From positions 744,001-808,000 of the forward strand of contig CAVSRB010000003.1 in NCBI GenBank assembly GCA_963730305.1: DNA of 64,000 nucleotides, read 5' to 3'. This document shows, in pieces, positions 49,344 through 58,184 of the stretch (positions are counted from its first letter, which is position 1; the number at the start of each line of letters is the position of its first letter). This stretch comes from CAMYMQ01 sp963730305. GTDB lineage: Bacteria > Pseudomonadota > Alphaproteobacteria > Bin65. The translations under genes and the position numbers were made by a program. The notes below the pieces were generated by a model, which had not been told where the DNA came from, ran no database searches, and worked only from the letters and a program-made list of their open reading frames with translations.

Positions 49344-49594
49344 GACTTAACCGGAAGTTATTGCTTTGGGCCGCGGCGATAATTGTCGGGCCACGGTTCG
49401 GGTGTCAATTTGCGTGCCGCCTGCACATGGCCGGGGGCCGGACCGCCCCTTGTCCGCATCGGCCGGCGCCCGCGATCGACGGTCACCCGGTCGTCGGCAG
49501 CACGAGGACAGCGCGGATGCAGCACCGCGGCCGCACGGACGCAGGCCGGGAGACATCCGAGCGAAGCAGCGAACGAACACACCAAGAGGAGGAA

Positions 49595-50572
49595 ATGATG
49601 CTCAGGAAACGCCGCATCGGTCTCGCGATCGGCCTGCCGTTGGCCGCCGCCCTCGGCGCCGCGCCGACGGTCGCCACCGCCGCCTTCCCCGACAAGCCGG
49701 TCAAGCTGGTGATCCCGTTCCGGGCCGGCGGCGGCAGCGATTCGCTCGCCCGCCAGCTCCAGGCCGTGATCCAGAAGTACAAGCTGCTGCCGCAGCCGCT
49801 GGTCGTCGTCAACGTCACCGGCGCGGGCGGCACGATCGGCTCGAAGAGCGTGCTCAACGCCAAGCCCGACGGCTACACCATCCTGCAGATCCACCAGGAG
49901 ATGCTCGCCGTCTCGGCGACCGGCCGGGTCAAGTACAAGCCCAGCGACTTCACCCCGATCATCCAGACCACCCGCGCCTGCCTCTACCTGGCGGTGCCGG
50001 CGAGCGAGCCGTTCAAGACCTTCAAGCAGCTGGTCGCCTACGCCAAGAAGCACCCCGGCAAGCTCAAGCAGGCCGACATCATCGGCGGCGTCGGCCACTT
50101 CCCGGCGGTGATGCTGATGAACGCGACCGGCGCGCGGTTCGGCATCGTCCAGTCGGGCGGCACGTCGAAGCGGTTCGCGATGATGAAGGGCGGCTTCGCC
50201 CAGCTCGCCTTCATGTCGCCCGGCTGGATCAAGCGCGGCGGCGACCAGCTCCGCGGCCTGTTGTGGCTCGGCCCGACCCGCAACCCCGCGGCGCCGAACA
50301 TGCCGACCGCCAAGGAGCTCGGCTACAACGTGCAGGCCTGCCTGAAGCGCCGCTTCTGGGCGCCCAAGGGCACCCCGGCCGCGCGCGTCAAGGTGCTGGC
50401 CGACGCCATCGAGAAGGCGATGAAGACGCCGGAGATGATCGCCTTCCACAAGAAGCGGCTGTCCGACATCGTCATCGTCCGCGGCGCGGCGCTCAAGAAG
50501 CAGATCGCCGACGAATACGCGGCCTATCTGAAGGTCGCGCCCGAGGTCAAGAAGTCGATGATGCGGAAGTAG
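49595..50572 (+). CDS. tctC: TctC-type solute-binding protein
   Basis: Periplasmic receptor of a tripartite tricarboxylate transporter. 325 residues with a signal peptide (GLAIGLPLAAALGAAPTVATA). TctC signatures include FPDKPVKLVIPFRAGGGSD, GAGGTIGSKSVLNAKPDGYT, and WAPKGTPAARVKVLADAI. AAGAGGAGG upstream of the ATG is a strong ribosome-binding site. The ligand is a carboxylate; the enolase-superfamily enzyme nearby suggests an acid sugar. Confidence 0.92.
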   Translation: MMLRKRRIGLAIGLPLAAALGAAPTVATAAFPDKPVKLVIPFRAGGGSDSLARQLQAVIQKYKLLPQPLVVVNVTGAGGTIGSKSVLNAKPDGYTILQIHQEMLAVSATGRVKYKPSDFTPIIQTTRACLYLAVPASEPFKTFKQLVAYAKKHPGKLKQADIIGGVGHFPAVMLMNATGARFGIVQSGGTSKRFAMMKGGFAQLAFMSPGWIKRGGDQLRGLLWLGPTRNPAAPNMPTAKELGYNVQACLKRRFWAPKGTPAARVKVLADAIEKAMKTPEMIAFHKKRLSDIVIVRGAALKKQIADEYAAYLKVAPEVKKSMMRK

Positions 50573-50647
50573 CCATCCGTCAACGGGTTGCCGCCGGGCC
50601 GCACTCTGCGCCGCCCGGCGGCATCGCCTCTGTCACGCCCGCCGCCC

Positions 50648-51118
50648 ATGTTCGGTAGAAAGATCTTCGTCGCGCGAGCCATCGTGGCGCTGCTGTTCGC
50701 GGGCGGCAGCGTGCTGGTCTACGCCCTGACCCAGTCGCTGCCCGAGGCGGTGCTGGAGCCGATCGGGCCGGCCGCCTTCCCGCGGACGGTGGCGGTGATC
50801 CTGTTCGTGCTCAGCGGCGCCACCCTCTACCTGTCCTTCGAGAAGTCGCCCGCGCCGAGCGCGCCGGGCGCGCCGGGCGGCGGCCGCCCGCTGCTGACCC
50901 TGGCGTCGCTCGGCCTGCTGATCCTCTATATCGCGGTGATGGATTTCGGGCTGCTCGGCTACCGGCCGGCGACGATCGGCTTCCTGTTCGCGCTCGGCGT
51001 CGTGCTGCTGGGGCCGAAGCCGGCGCGGATCGCCGCCGCCGCGCTGATCGCGCTCGCCATCGGCTTCGGCACCCATTTCGTGTTCACCCGCTTCATGTAT
51101 ATCGACCTGCCGCAGTGA
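50648..51118 (+). CDS. tctB: TctB small membrane subunit
   Basis: 156-residue subunit with four predicted helices (IVALLFAGGSVLVYALTQ; LTLASLGLLILYIAVMDFGL; ATIGFLFALGVVLLG; AAALIALAIGFGTHFVFTRF). GPAAFPRTVAVILFVLSGAT is the usual TctB N-terminal motif. ATG at 50648 is chosen over the longer upstream frame. The gene is weakly conserved as usual and lies between tctC and tctA. Confidence 0.85.
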   Translation: MFGRKIFVARAIVALLFAGGSVLVYALTQSLPEAVLEPIGPAAFPRTVAVILFVLSGATLYLSFEKSPAPSAPGAPGGGRPLLTLASLGLLILYIAVMDFGLLGYRPATIGFLFALGVVLLGPKPARIAAAALIALAIGFGTHFVFTRFMYIDLPQ

Positions 51119-51133
51119 CCGGACGGACCATCG

Positions 51134-52627
51134 ATGGAATACCTGCTCTCCGCCTTCGGTGACGTCCTCGAGCCGCTCTCGTTCCTGTTCCTGCTGCTGG
51201 GCGTCGGCGTCGGCGTCACCGTGGGGGCGATCCCGGGACTGAGCGGCGCGATGGTCATCGCGCTGACCCTGCCGCTGACCTATTTCATGCAGCCGACCCA
51301 CGCGCTGACGCTGCTGGTCTCGATGTATGTCGGCGCCACCGCGGGCGGGCTGATCTCGGCGACCCTGATGCGCATGCCGGGCACGCCGGCGGCGATGATG
51401 ACCGTGCTCGACGGGTTCCCGATGGCCCAGCGGGGCGAGCCCGGCCGCGCGCTCGGCTTCGGCATCACCGCCTCCTTCGTCGGCGGCATGGTGTCGTGGC
51501 TGTTCCTCGCCATCCTGTCGCCGCCGCTGGCGGAGCTCGCCGTGCGGTTCGGGCCCTACGAGAAGTTCTCGATGGTGCTGGTCGCGCTGGTCCTGATCGC
51601 CGCGGTCAGCCGCGGGTCGATGGTGGTCGGCCTGCTCTCGGGCTTCTTCGGCGTGATGGTGTCGATGGTCGGCGACGACCCGTCGTCGGGCATCACCCGG
51701 CTGACCGGCGGCGTGTTCGACCTGTCGGCCGGGTTCCGGCTGCTGCCGGTGATCCTCGGCATGCTGGTGCTGAGCCAGGTGATCGACGACATCCTCAACC
51801 TGGGCGCCAAGGTCGAGCGGGTGCGCACCACCTTCCGCGGCATGTTCATGTCGCTCGCCGACTTCCGGCGCCAGGCCTGGAACATGACCCGGTCGAGCCT
51901 GATCGGCACCTGGATCGGCATCCTGCCGGGCATCGGCGGCACCACCGCGGCGATCGCCTCCTACACCACCGCCAAGACCCTGTCGAAGAACCCGGAGAAG
52001 TTCGGCACCGGCACCGAGGACGGCATCGTCGCCGCCGAGACCGCCAACAACGCCGCGGTCAACGGCGCGCTGGTGCCGCTGATCACGCTCGGCATCCCGG
52101 GCAGCGTCATCGACGTGATCCTGCTGGGCGCGATGATCCTGCACAACCTGACGCCCGGCCCGCTGCTGTTCAGCCAGAACCCGGAAATCGCCTACGGCGT
52201 GATCGCCGCGGCGCTGATCGCCAACATCGTCATGTTCGTGATGATGATCCTGGCGACGCCGCTGTTCGCCAAGCTGATGTACGTCAACCGCGGCTACCTG
52301 CTGCCGGCGATCATCGTGTTCTGCGTGATCGGCGCCTTCGCCACCGGCAACCGGATGTTCGACGTCTGGGTGATGATCGGGTTCGGCGTCGTCGGCTTCC
52401 TGATGACCAAGGCGAAGATCCCGCTCGGCCCGTTCATCATCGGCTACATCCTCGCGCCGATCGCCGAGCGCGAGCTGCGCTCGGGCCTGATGGTCTACGA
52501 CGGCAGCTTCTGGCCGCTGTTGACCCGGCCGGTCTCGGCCGCGCTGATCGTGGTCGCCGTGGTGACGCTGGTGCTGCCGTGGCTGCGCGGCTGGATCGGC
52601 GCGCTGCGCCGGCCCAAGGCACCGTAA
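51134..52627 (+). CDS. tctA: TctA large membrane subunit
   Basis: 497-residue permease with about twelve helices. Typical motifs: GVTVGAIPGLSGAMVIALTL, SMYVGATAGGLISATLMRMP, GTPAAMMTVLDGFPMA, and later GIGGTTAAIASYTTAKTLSK and NAAVNGALVPLITLGIPGS. Together with TctB it forms the cation-coupled membrane part of the transporter. 15 bases after tctB. A hairpin follows the stop. Confidence 0.93.
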   Translation: MEYLLSAFGDVLEPLSFLFLLLGVGVGVTVGAIPGLSGAMVIALTLPLTYFMQPTHALTLLVSMYVGATAGGLISATLMRMPGTPAAMMTVLDGFPMAQRGEPGRALGFGITASFVGGMVSWLFLAILSPPLAELAVRFGPYEKFSMVLVALVLIAAVSRGSMVVGLLSGFFGVMVSMVGDDPSSGITRLTGGVFDLSAGFRLLPVILGMLVLSQVIDDILNLGAKVERVRTTFRGMFMSLADFRRQAWNMTRSSLIGTWIGILPGIGGTTAAIASYTTAKTLSKNPEKFGTGTEDGIVAAETANNAAVNGALVPLITLGIPGSVIDVILLGAMILHNLTPGPLLFSQNPEIAYGVIAAALIANIVMFVMMILATPLFAKLMYVNRGYLLPAIIVFCVIGAFATGNRMFDVWVMIGFGVVGFLMTKAKIPLGPFIIGYILAPIAERELRSGLMVYDGSFWPLLTRPVSAALIVVAVVTLVLPWLRGWIGALRRPKAP

Positions 52628-52804
52628 CCGGAACAATAACGCCCTGTATCGACCGGACGGCCGCGGCCGAATCGGCCGCGCGGGCGGTCGCCGACCTTGT
52701 TCGACCTCGGCGCGATCCACCTCGACGGCGACATCGGCCGCGCCATGCGCTTGACGCTGTTGCAGGGGCTCCCCAAATCCGCTAACGGTGTCGCGCGTTC
52801 AGCG
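52628..52804. other. Gap before tRNA-Glu with hairpin and weak promoter
   Basis: GCGGCCG (52663-52669) and CGGCCGC (52673-52679) form a perfect 7-bp hairpin about 35 bases after the tctA stop, with no T-run. Further down TTGACG (52751-52756) with a 17-base spacer to CAAATC (52774-52779) is a weak promoter candidate for the tRNA. Nothing else is seen. Confidence 0.45.
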
Positions 52805-52880
52805 GCCCCCATCGTCTAGTGGCCTAGGACGCCGGCCTCTCACGCCGGAAACAGGGGTTCGAGTCCCCTTGGGGGCGCCA
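52805..52880 (+). tRNA. tRNA-Glu (anticodon CTC)
   Basis: 76-nucleotide cloverleaf with encoded CCA. The acceptor stem GCCCCCA (52805-52811) pairs TGGGGGC (52870-52876), with discriminator G and CCA (52878-52880). The anticodon stem CCGGC/GCCGG encloses CTCTCAC, whose middle triplet is CTC. The T arm is GGGGTTCGAGTCCCC. It decodes GAG. The integrase relic directly behind it suggests this tRNA has been an integration target. Confidence 0.97.
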
Positions 52881-52984
52881 TTGCTACCGAGTAGCGTGGC
52901 ATTTCAATGGGCTATTGGTTCTGAATGCCCCAGCAGCACGAGACTGCTGCACAGAGACGTGACGCAACGGCTGAACCGCCGTAA

Positions 52985-53170
52985 CTCCAGAAGCATCGCG
53001 ACGTTTGGAATTGCTATCGGCGGGTGCCAACCGATGTCCGATCGATCGTTGGCGCCGACTTCATCCAAGAGCCGCTGACGACTGGCGACAAGACTGAAGC
53101 GCGACAACGCGTGGGCAAACCCATCGCCGATACCGATACCCAGGTCGAGGCGACCCGGAACGGTGAATGA
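52985..53170 (+). pseudogene. Tyrosine-recombinase (phage-type integrase) N-terminal relic
   Basis: An open stretch without a start codon, beginning just after a stop at 52982, reads LQKHRDVWNCYRRVPTDVRS, then IVGADFIQEPLTTGDKTEAR, then a basic tail to the stop at 53168. This matches the N-terminal SAM-like arm domain of tyrosine recombinases (typical pattern RRxPxDVRxxxGxxxxxxxLxTxDxxEA). The catalytic half with RHRY residues is missing. Its place about 100 bases downstream of tRNA-Glu is classical for an integrated island. Confidence 0.65.
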
Positions 53171-53567
53171 CCGCCGGTCCGGGCCATCGCGGGCGGCGTC
53201 CATCGCACTCGGCGCTCCAACGGCGTAGCGGATTTGGTCCGCCAGTGGACGAAACCGGCTTGGATATCGACCGGCGCGTCACGAAGAGCTGTTTGATCGC
53301 CGTGCTCCAAACCGTTCAACGTCTGGCCGCAAGCGTCGCCGGCCAGGCGCATGCCCCCACCCGCGCGGCTGTCAGTTGTGGCCCGTCGACCCGCTACGAC
53401 CGCTGCTGTCTTGGGTTCAGGCTTGAGTTCCGGAGACCAAATCTAGACCGTTTTGCGGGAGATATCCTGCTTCCGGCGGGCGGGCCACGAGGGGCCCCGG
53501 CGATCCCTTCGCAATTTCAAATTCATCGTGTATGGTGCATCAGATGAAAGATCGCGGTGAGGCAGCG
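53171..53567. other. Region without clear gene, behind the integrase relic
   Basis: Fragments in several frames look like decayed coding sequence, but no motif is identifiable. Base composition is somewhat lower in GC than the chromosome, with AT-rich runs near 53505-53540 (GCAATTTCAAATTCATC). The latter may hold the promoter of the amidohydrolase gene. Confidence 0.4.
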
Positions 53568-55085
53568 ATGACCGGTACGGAAGCCCCCCTTGTCCTGCGC
53601 AATGCGCACGTCATCGATCCGTCGCAAGGCCTCGATGGCAATGGCGACGTCGTGATTGCCGATGGCCGGATCGCAGCCGTCGGCAAGGACGCCGGGGAGG
53701 ATGCCGGCGCGGGCGCCACAACGATCGATCTGTCGGGCCAGTATCTGAGCCCAGGGTGGATCGACATCCATATCCACGCCTACGGCATGCTCGGCTTCGC
53801 CGATCCCGACAGCATCGGGATCTATCAGGGCGTGACGACCTTCATCGACGCCGGCGGCCCGGGGATCGGCGTCATGGACGAATTCTCGGCGCTGTTCGAA
53901 GGGCGGACGGTCACCGACCTCTACGCCGGTCCATACATCCGGCCGATGGGCATCATCGGCGCCCAGTATATCGAAGGCGAGATGCGCAGCCTGATGAGCT
54001 TTCCGATTTCGGAATGGCTCGACTTCATGGCGGCGAAGCCGGGGCTGGTTCGCTACCTCAAGGTGGCCGCGCTCGGCAGCTACGGCACCGGGCCGCTCAA
54101 GATGGCCAAGGGCCAGTCCGAGATCATCGGCGTCCCCCTCTACGGCCACATCGGCGAGTATCAGCAGCAGCAGGTCGATCCCTCGGTCTACGAGATCTTC
54201 AACATCTCGCAGGCAGGCGACATCATCACCCACCTCTACCATGCCAACGACGGCGCCGTGCTCGACGAGACCGGGCGGGTGCTGCCGGTCGTGCGCGACG
54301 CGGAGCGGCGCGGTGTGCTGTTCGACGTCGGCTTCGGAGCGTTCAACTTCGACTGGGACCTGGCCGAGAAATGCTTCGCGCAGGACTTGCGGCCGCACAT
54401 CATCAGCTCCGACCTGCAACAGTTCAACGTGATCAGCCCGGCCTTCTCGCTGGCCAACATCATGGGGATGTTCCTCCATCTGGGCATGACCCCGGCCGAG
54501 GTGATCGAAGGCGTGACCTGGGCGCCGGCGAAGGCGCTCAGCTTGACGGACAAAGGCGGCAGCCTGAAACCGGGCATGCCCGCCGACGTCACGGTATTCC
54601 GCCTGGAGGACGGCGCGTTCGACACCCTCGACACGTTCGACAAAACGCGCGTCGTCAACCGACGCTTCATGCCTTCGATGGTCTTCAAGAACGGGGTCCG
54701 GCACGAGATCGACATGATCCGCTGCCAGGACGACAAGAACTGGCTGCTGCAGTTCGCGGAAGACCACGTTCCCGAGGCCGCCCATCACTTGAGCGGTGCG
54801 CAGCGGGACTTCCTCGGCGCGCTTGCGAACGACCTGGAGCCGGTGTCCTGGCATTATTCGATCGAATCGATCGACCTCGACAAGGCCGCGGAACTCCAGG
54901 GCGTCTTCCGCAATACGGTTCGCCGGCAGGGCCTGCCGCTTCGCGATGCGTTGCTGGCGATTTTCGCGGGCTTCCTCGACAGCGGCTTCACCATGCAGAG
55001 CGGGCTGTTCCTGTTGCAGATCGAAAAGGGTCACGCGCTCGAACGGCTGCGCGAGGTCGCCGGGCTGCGCCAGGCAGCGGCCTAG
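53568..55085 (+). CDS. Amidohydrolase/dihydroorotase-like metal-dependent hydrolase with C-terminal extension
   Basis: 505-residue zinc amidohydrolase. Metal and catalytic residues: HIH (68-70) in GWIDIHIHAYG, a probable carboxylated Lys165 in VRYLKVAALG, His194 (YGHIGEY), His222 (ITHLYHA) and Asp282 (ISSDLQQ). This is the hydantoinase/dihydroorotase/EF_0837-type pattern. After the domain ends (about 395), about 110 further residues (HHLSGAQRDFLGALANDLEP to LERLREVAGLRQ) are a non-family helical extension. ATG at 53568 follows GGTGAGG; an in-frame ATG at 53532 is possible. It probably opens an N-acyl or cyclic amide substrate. Confidence 0.85.
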   Translation: MTGTEAPLVLRNAHVIDPSQGLDGNGDVVIADGRIAAVGKDAGEDAGAGATTIDLSGQYLSPGWIDIHIHAYGMLGFADPDSIGIYQGVTTFIDAGGPGIGVMDEFSALFEGRTVTDLYAGPYIRPMGIIGAQYIEGEMRSLMSFPISEWLDFMAAKPGLVRYLKVAALGSYGTGPLKMAKGQSEIIGVPLYGHIGEYQQQQVDPSVYEIFNISQAGDIITHLYHANDGAVLDETGRVLPVVRDAERRGVLFDVGFGAFNFDWDLAEKCFAQDLRPHIISSDLQQFNVISPAFSLANIMGMFLHLGMTPAEVIEGVTWAPAKALSLTDKGGSLKPGMPADVTVFRLEDGAFDTLDTFDKTRVVNRRFMPSMVFKNGVRHEIDMIRCQDDKNWLLQFAEDHVPEAAHHLSGAQRDFLGALANDLEPVSWHYSIESIDLDKAAELQGVFRNTVRRQGLPLRDALLAIFAGFLDSGFTMQSGLFLLQIEKGHALERLREVAGLRQAAA

Positions 55086-55092
55086 TCGTCGA

Positions 55093-55458
55093 ATGGGGGA
55101 GCCGTCCGACAAGCATTGGCAGCGGATCGACGGGGTCGATCCGGCGGCCAGCGAGTATCCCGTCGAAGTCGAGATCGGCGGCGAACCGGTCCTGATCTTC
55201 AGGACCGCCACCGGATACCGCGGCACCGAGCCGCTCTGTCCGCATCAGAAGGTGTCGTTGAAGACCGCCATTCTGATGGCCAACGACACGATGATCCGCT
55301 GTTCGCGCCACAATTTCACCTTTCGGCTCGAAGGCGGCGCGGGCGTCAACTGTCCGGGGATGAAGCTGGTCACCTACGACGTCCGGGAGCGCGACGGCTT
55401 CCTGGAGATCGCCGTCCCGGGCGACATCGCGGCGGCATCGGCGGAGGCCCGCCGGTGA
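55093..55458 (+). CDS. Small Rieske [2Fe-2S] protein
   Basis: 121 residues. Rieske cluster ligands are in LCPHQK and CSRHNFTF (the two CxH motifs), separated by the usual spacing. Likely a ferredoxin-like electron carrier, as in dioxygenase or nitrite-reductase small-subunit systems; no reductase or terminal oxygenase is adjacent, but the VanA-like oxygenase is at 61962. The start ATG is 7 bases after the amidohydrolase stop. The stop overlaps the GMC GTG by four bases, so the three genes are one unit. Confidence 0.85.
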   Translation: MGEPSDKHWQRIDGVDPAASEYPVEVEIGGEPVLIFRTATGYRGTEPLCPHQKVSLKTAILMANDTMIRCSRHNFTFRLEGGAGVNCPGMKLVTYDVRERDGFLEIAVPGDIAAASAEARR

Positions 55459-57155
55459 CCGCGGGCGAGGGGCCCGCCTGGGACTACATCATCGTCGGCG
55501 GCGGCACTGCCGGCTGCGTTCTCGCCGGCCGCCTGTCTGAAGATTCCTCGTCCAAGGTCCTGCTGATCGAGGCCGGTCCCGACTATCCGCCGGGACGCGA
55601 GCCCGCCGACATCCGGGACACCTACTATCTGACCTTCTTCAGGCCCGACAACTTCTGGCCGCAACTGCGCGCGCACTTTGCGCCGGTATCGCCGGACAAG
55701 CCGGCGACGACGGTGCCCCGGCGTTACGAACAAGCCCGCGTCATCGGCGGCGGCTCCAGCATCAACGCAATGATCGCCCTGCGCGGCATGCCGGGCGACT
55801 TCGCGGAATGGGTCGAGCAAGGCGCAGACGGTTGGGACTGGGACGACGTCCTGCCCTACTACAAACGTCTCGAAACCGATCTCGACTTCGACGGTCCGCT
55901 GCACGGCAAGAACGGGCCGATCCCGGTGCGGCGGCATCGCCGGGACCAGTGGCCCGGCTTCTGCCAGGGCGTGGCCGAGGCCGCCGAAGACCTGTACGGC
56001 TTCAAGCACGTCGCGGACATGAACGGCGCGATCGAGAACGGCTATTGCTCCGTTCCGATCAGCAGCAACCCGCAGCAGCGGGTCAGCGCGGCGATGGGCT
56101 ACCTCACCGACGCGGTGCGACGCCGGCCCAACCTGCGCATCCTCGCCGACACGCAGGTCGATCGTGTCCTCTTCGATGGCCGTCGGGCGACCGGCGTCGT
56201 GACCGTATCCGGCGAAACGCATCTCGGCGCGGAGACGATCGTTTCGTCCGGCTCGCTGATGACACCCGGCCTGTTGATGCGGTCGGGTATCGGCGCCGGC
56301 GAGACGGTCACGGCGCTCGGCCGGGACGTCGTCGCCGACCTGCCTGGCGTCGGGCGCAATCTGCAGGACCACCCCGCGGTCTCGATGGCGGCCTACCTGA
56401 AGCCGGCCGCGCGCCAGCCGCGCAGCTTGCGGGCCGCGCCGAACGTTGCGCTGCGCTACTCCTCGGACGTCGAGGGATGCGGCGAGTCGGACATGTACGT
56501 GTCGGTGACGAACAAGTCCTCGTGGCACCCGCTCGGCCAGTGCCTCGGCGGCCTGGTCTGCTGCATCTACAAGCCGAAGTCGCGTGGCCAGGTCAGCGTC
56601 ACCGATCCCGATCCGCGCGCCTCGCCGAAGGTCGAGTTCAACCTGGCCTCCGACCAGCGCGACGCCGATCGGCTCTGCGCCGCGTTGCGGATGGCTTACG
56701 CGATCTATCGTCACCCGGCGCTGGACAAGGCGGTCTACGAGTTCTTCCCAGCGAGCTACTCCGAGCGAATCCGCGACCTGAACCGCTACGGGACCGGGAA
56801 CTGGCTCCGGTCGCTCGCCGCGAAGGTGCTGCTCGAAGGCCCGGCTCCGCTGCGCCGGTCCCTGATCCGCAACGTGGTGGCGCCGGGCGACGACGCCGAC
56901 GCCTTGATGGCGAGCGACGCCGATCTCGAGCAATGGGTCCGCGAACGGGCGGTCCCCTTCTACCATCCCGTCGGCACCTGCCGGATGGGCACGGACGCCA
57001 CCGCGGTGGTCGATGCCGATTGCCGCGTGAAAGGTGTCGCGGGGCTGCGCGTCATCGACGCGTCCATCATGCCGTCGATCGTCCGCGCAAATACCAATTT
57101 GACGGTGGCCATGATCGCCGAAAAAATGGCGGAAACGATAAGGGCAGAGCGCTAA
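55455..57155 (+). CDS. GMC-family flavin oxidoreductase (choline/alcohol-dehydrogenase-like)
   Basis: 566-residue FAD enzyme. Dinucleotide motif DYIIVGGGTAGCVLAGRLSE near residue 10, the GMC signature RVIGGGSSINAMIALRG, the second signature SGSLMTPGLLMRSGIG and the active-site His and Asn in FYHPVGTCRMG and PSIVRANTNLTVAMIAEK. It probably oxidises an alcohol of the island's substrate. The start is GTG overlapping the Rieske stop. LivH begins about 130 bases later. Confidence 0.9.
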   Translation: MTAGEGPAWDYIIVGGGTAGCVLAGRLSEDSSSKVLLIEAGPDYPPGREPADIRDTYYLTFFRPDNFWPQLRAHFAPVSPDKPATTVPRRYEQARVIGGGSSINAMIALRGMPGDFAEWVEQGADGWDWDDVLPYYKRLETDLDFDGPLHGKNGPIPVRRHRRDQWPGFCQGVAEAAEDLYGFKHVADMNGAIENGYCSVPISSNPQQRVSAAMGYLTDAVRRRPNLRILADTQVDRVLFDGRRATGVVTVSGETHLGAETIVSSGSLMTPGLLMRSGIGAGETVTALGRDVVADLPGVGRNLQDHPAVSMAAYLKPAARQPRSLRAAPNVALRYSSDVEGCGESDMYVSVTNKSSWHPLGQCLGGLVCCIYKPKSRGQVSVTDPDPRASPKVEFNLASDQRDADRLCAALRMAYAIYRHPALDKAVYEFFPASYSERIRDLNRYGTGNWLRSLAAKVLLEGPAPLRRSLIRNVVAPGDDADALMASDADLEQWVRERAVPFYHPVGTCRMGTDATAVVDADCRVKGVAGLRVIDASIMPSIVRANTNLTVAMIAEKMAETIRAER

Positions 57156-57284
57156 GCGAGAAGACATCGGGATCGGCCGCGGCGACAGCCGATCGAAACG
57201 AGCGGTCAGGTCGGCACGGCGTTGGTCGATCCGGTCGGGGGGAGTAGGCTGCCCTTCACGGGGGACGTCGGGGAGAGCGTTTAC

Positions 57285-58181
57285 TTGAGCCTTCTATTGA
57301 TCTTCGAGCAGCTGCTCAACGGCGTGCAGCTCGGCCTGATGCTGTTCCTGATGGCGGCCGGGCTGACCTTGATCTTCGGCATCATGGACTTCGTCAACCT
57401 GACCCACGGCTCGCTCTACATGATGGGCGGCTTCTTCGCCGCCTACATGCAGCAGGCGACCGGCTCGTTCCTGCTCGCGGTGCTGGTGGGATGCATCGGG
57501 GTCTTCCTGCTCGGCATCCTGATGGAGGCGCTGACCCTGCGAAGGCTCTACGAGCGCAGCCACCTCGACCACGTCCTCGCGACCTTCGGCCTCCTGCTAT
57601 TCTTCAACGAGCTGGCCCTGATCCTGTTCGGGGCGGAGCCGGTCAACCTGCCCAAGCCGCAGGCGCTGACCGCGCCGGTATTGATCTTCGGCATCAACTA
57701 CTCCTCCTACCGCCTCGCGATCACCGTCGTCGCGCTCGCGGTCGCTATCGGCCTGTTCCTGATGATCGCCCGAACGCGCATCGGCATGCTCATCCGGGCG
57801 GGCGCGAGCAACCGAGAGATGGTCGTCGGCCTCGGGGTCAACATTCGCTGGCTCTATACCCTCGTCTTCGGGCTCGGCGCGGGGCTGGCGGCGCTGGCCG
57901 GAGTGATGACCACGCCGCTGCTCAGCATCCAGGTCGGTGCGGGCGAGCCGATCATGATCCTGACCTTCGTGGTGATCGTGATCGGGGGAATCGGCTCTAT
58001 CCGGGGCGCGTTCATTGCCTCGATCCTGGTCGGCATCATCGATACGCTCGGCCGGTCGATGCTGCCCATCTGGCTCGGCTACACGGTCGGCCCGGCCCTC
58101 TCGTCGATGTCGATCTACCTCGCGATGGCCGCCATCCTGTTCTTCAAGCCCCAGGGCTTGTTCGTGGCGGGGCGGGGCTAG
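57285..58181 (+). CDS. livH: LivH-type ABC permease (TTG start)
   Basis: 298-residue inner-membrane permease of the branched-chain amino acid/urea importer class, with about eight helices. LivH motifs: NGVQLGLMLFLMAAGLTLIF, FVNLTHGSLYMMGGFFAAYM, and GIGSIRGAFIASILVGIIDT. The preferred start is TTG at 57285, since GGGGAGAG lies eight bases upstream and no ATG fits; the frame is also open upstream to a TTG at 57222. The livM start follows three bases after the stop. Confidence 0.87.
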   Translation: MSLLLIFEQLLNGVQLGLMLFLMAAGLTLIFGIMDFVNLTHGSLYMMGGFFAAYMQQATGSFLLAVLVGCIGVFLLGILMEALTLRRLYERSHLDHVLATFGLLLFFNELALILFGAEPVNLPKPQALTAPVLIFGINYSSYRLAITVVALAVAIGLFLMIARTRIGMLIRAGASNREMVVGLGVNIRWLYTLVFGLGAGLAALAGVMTTPLLSIQVGAGEPIMILTFVVIVIGGIGSIRGAFIASILVGIIDTLGRSMLPIWLGYTVGPALSSMSIYLAMAAILFFKPQGLFVAGRG

Positions 58182-58184
58182 GCC

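Noticed and set aside
53167..53547. Small protein gene behind the integrase relic
   Set aside because: Starts without a ribosome-binding site, gives a low-complexity sequence and lies in likely decayed DNA.
57222..58181. LivH starting at the upstream TTG 57222
   Set aside because: No ribosome-binding site there, and the added residues do not resemble a LivH N terminus; TTG 57285 has GGGGAGAG at good distance.
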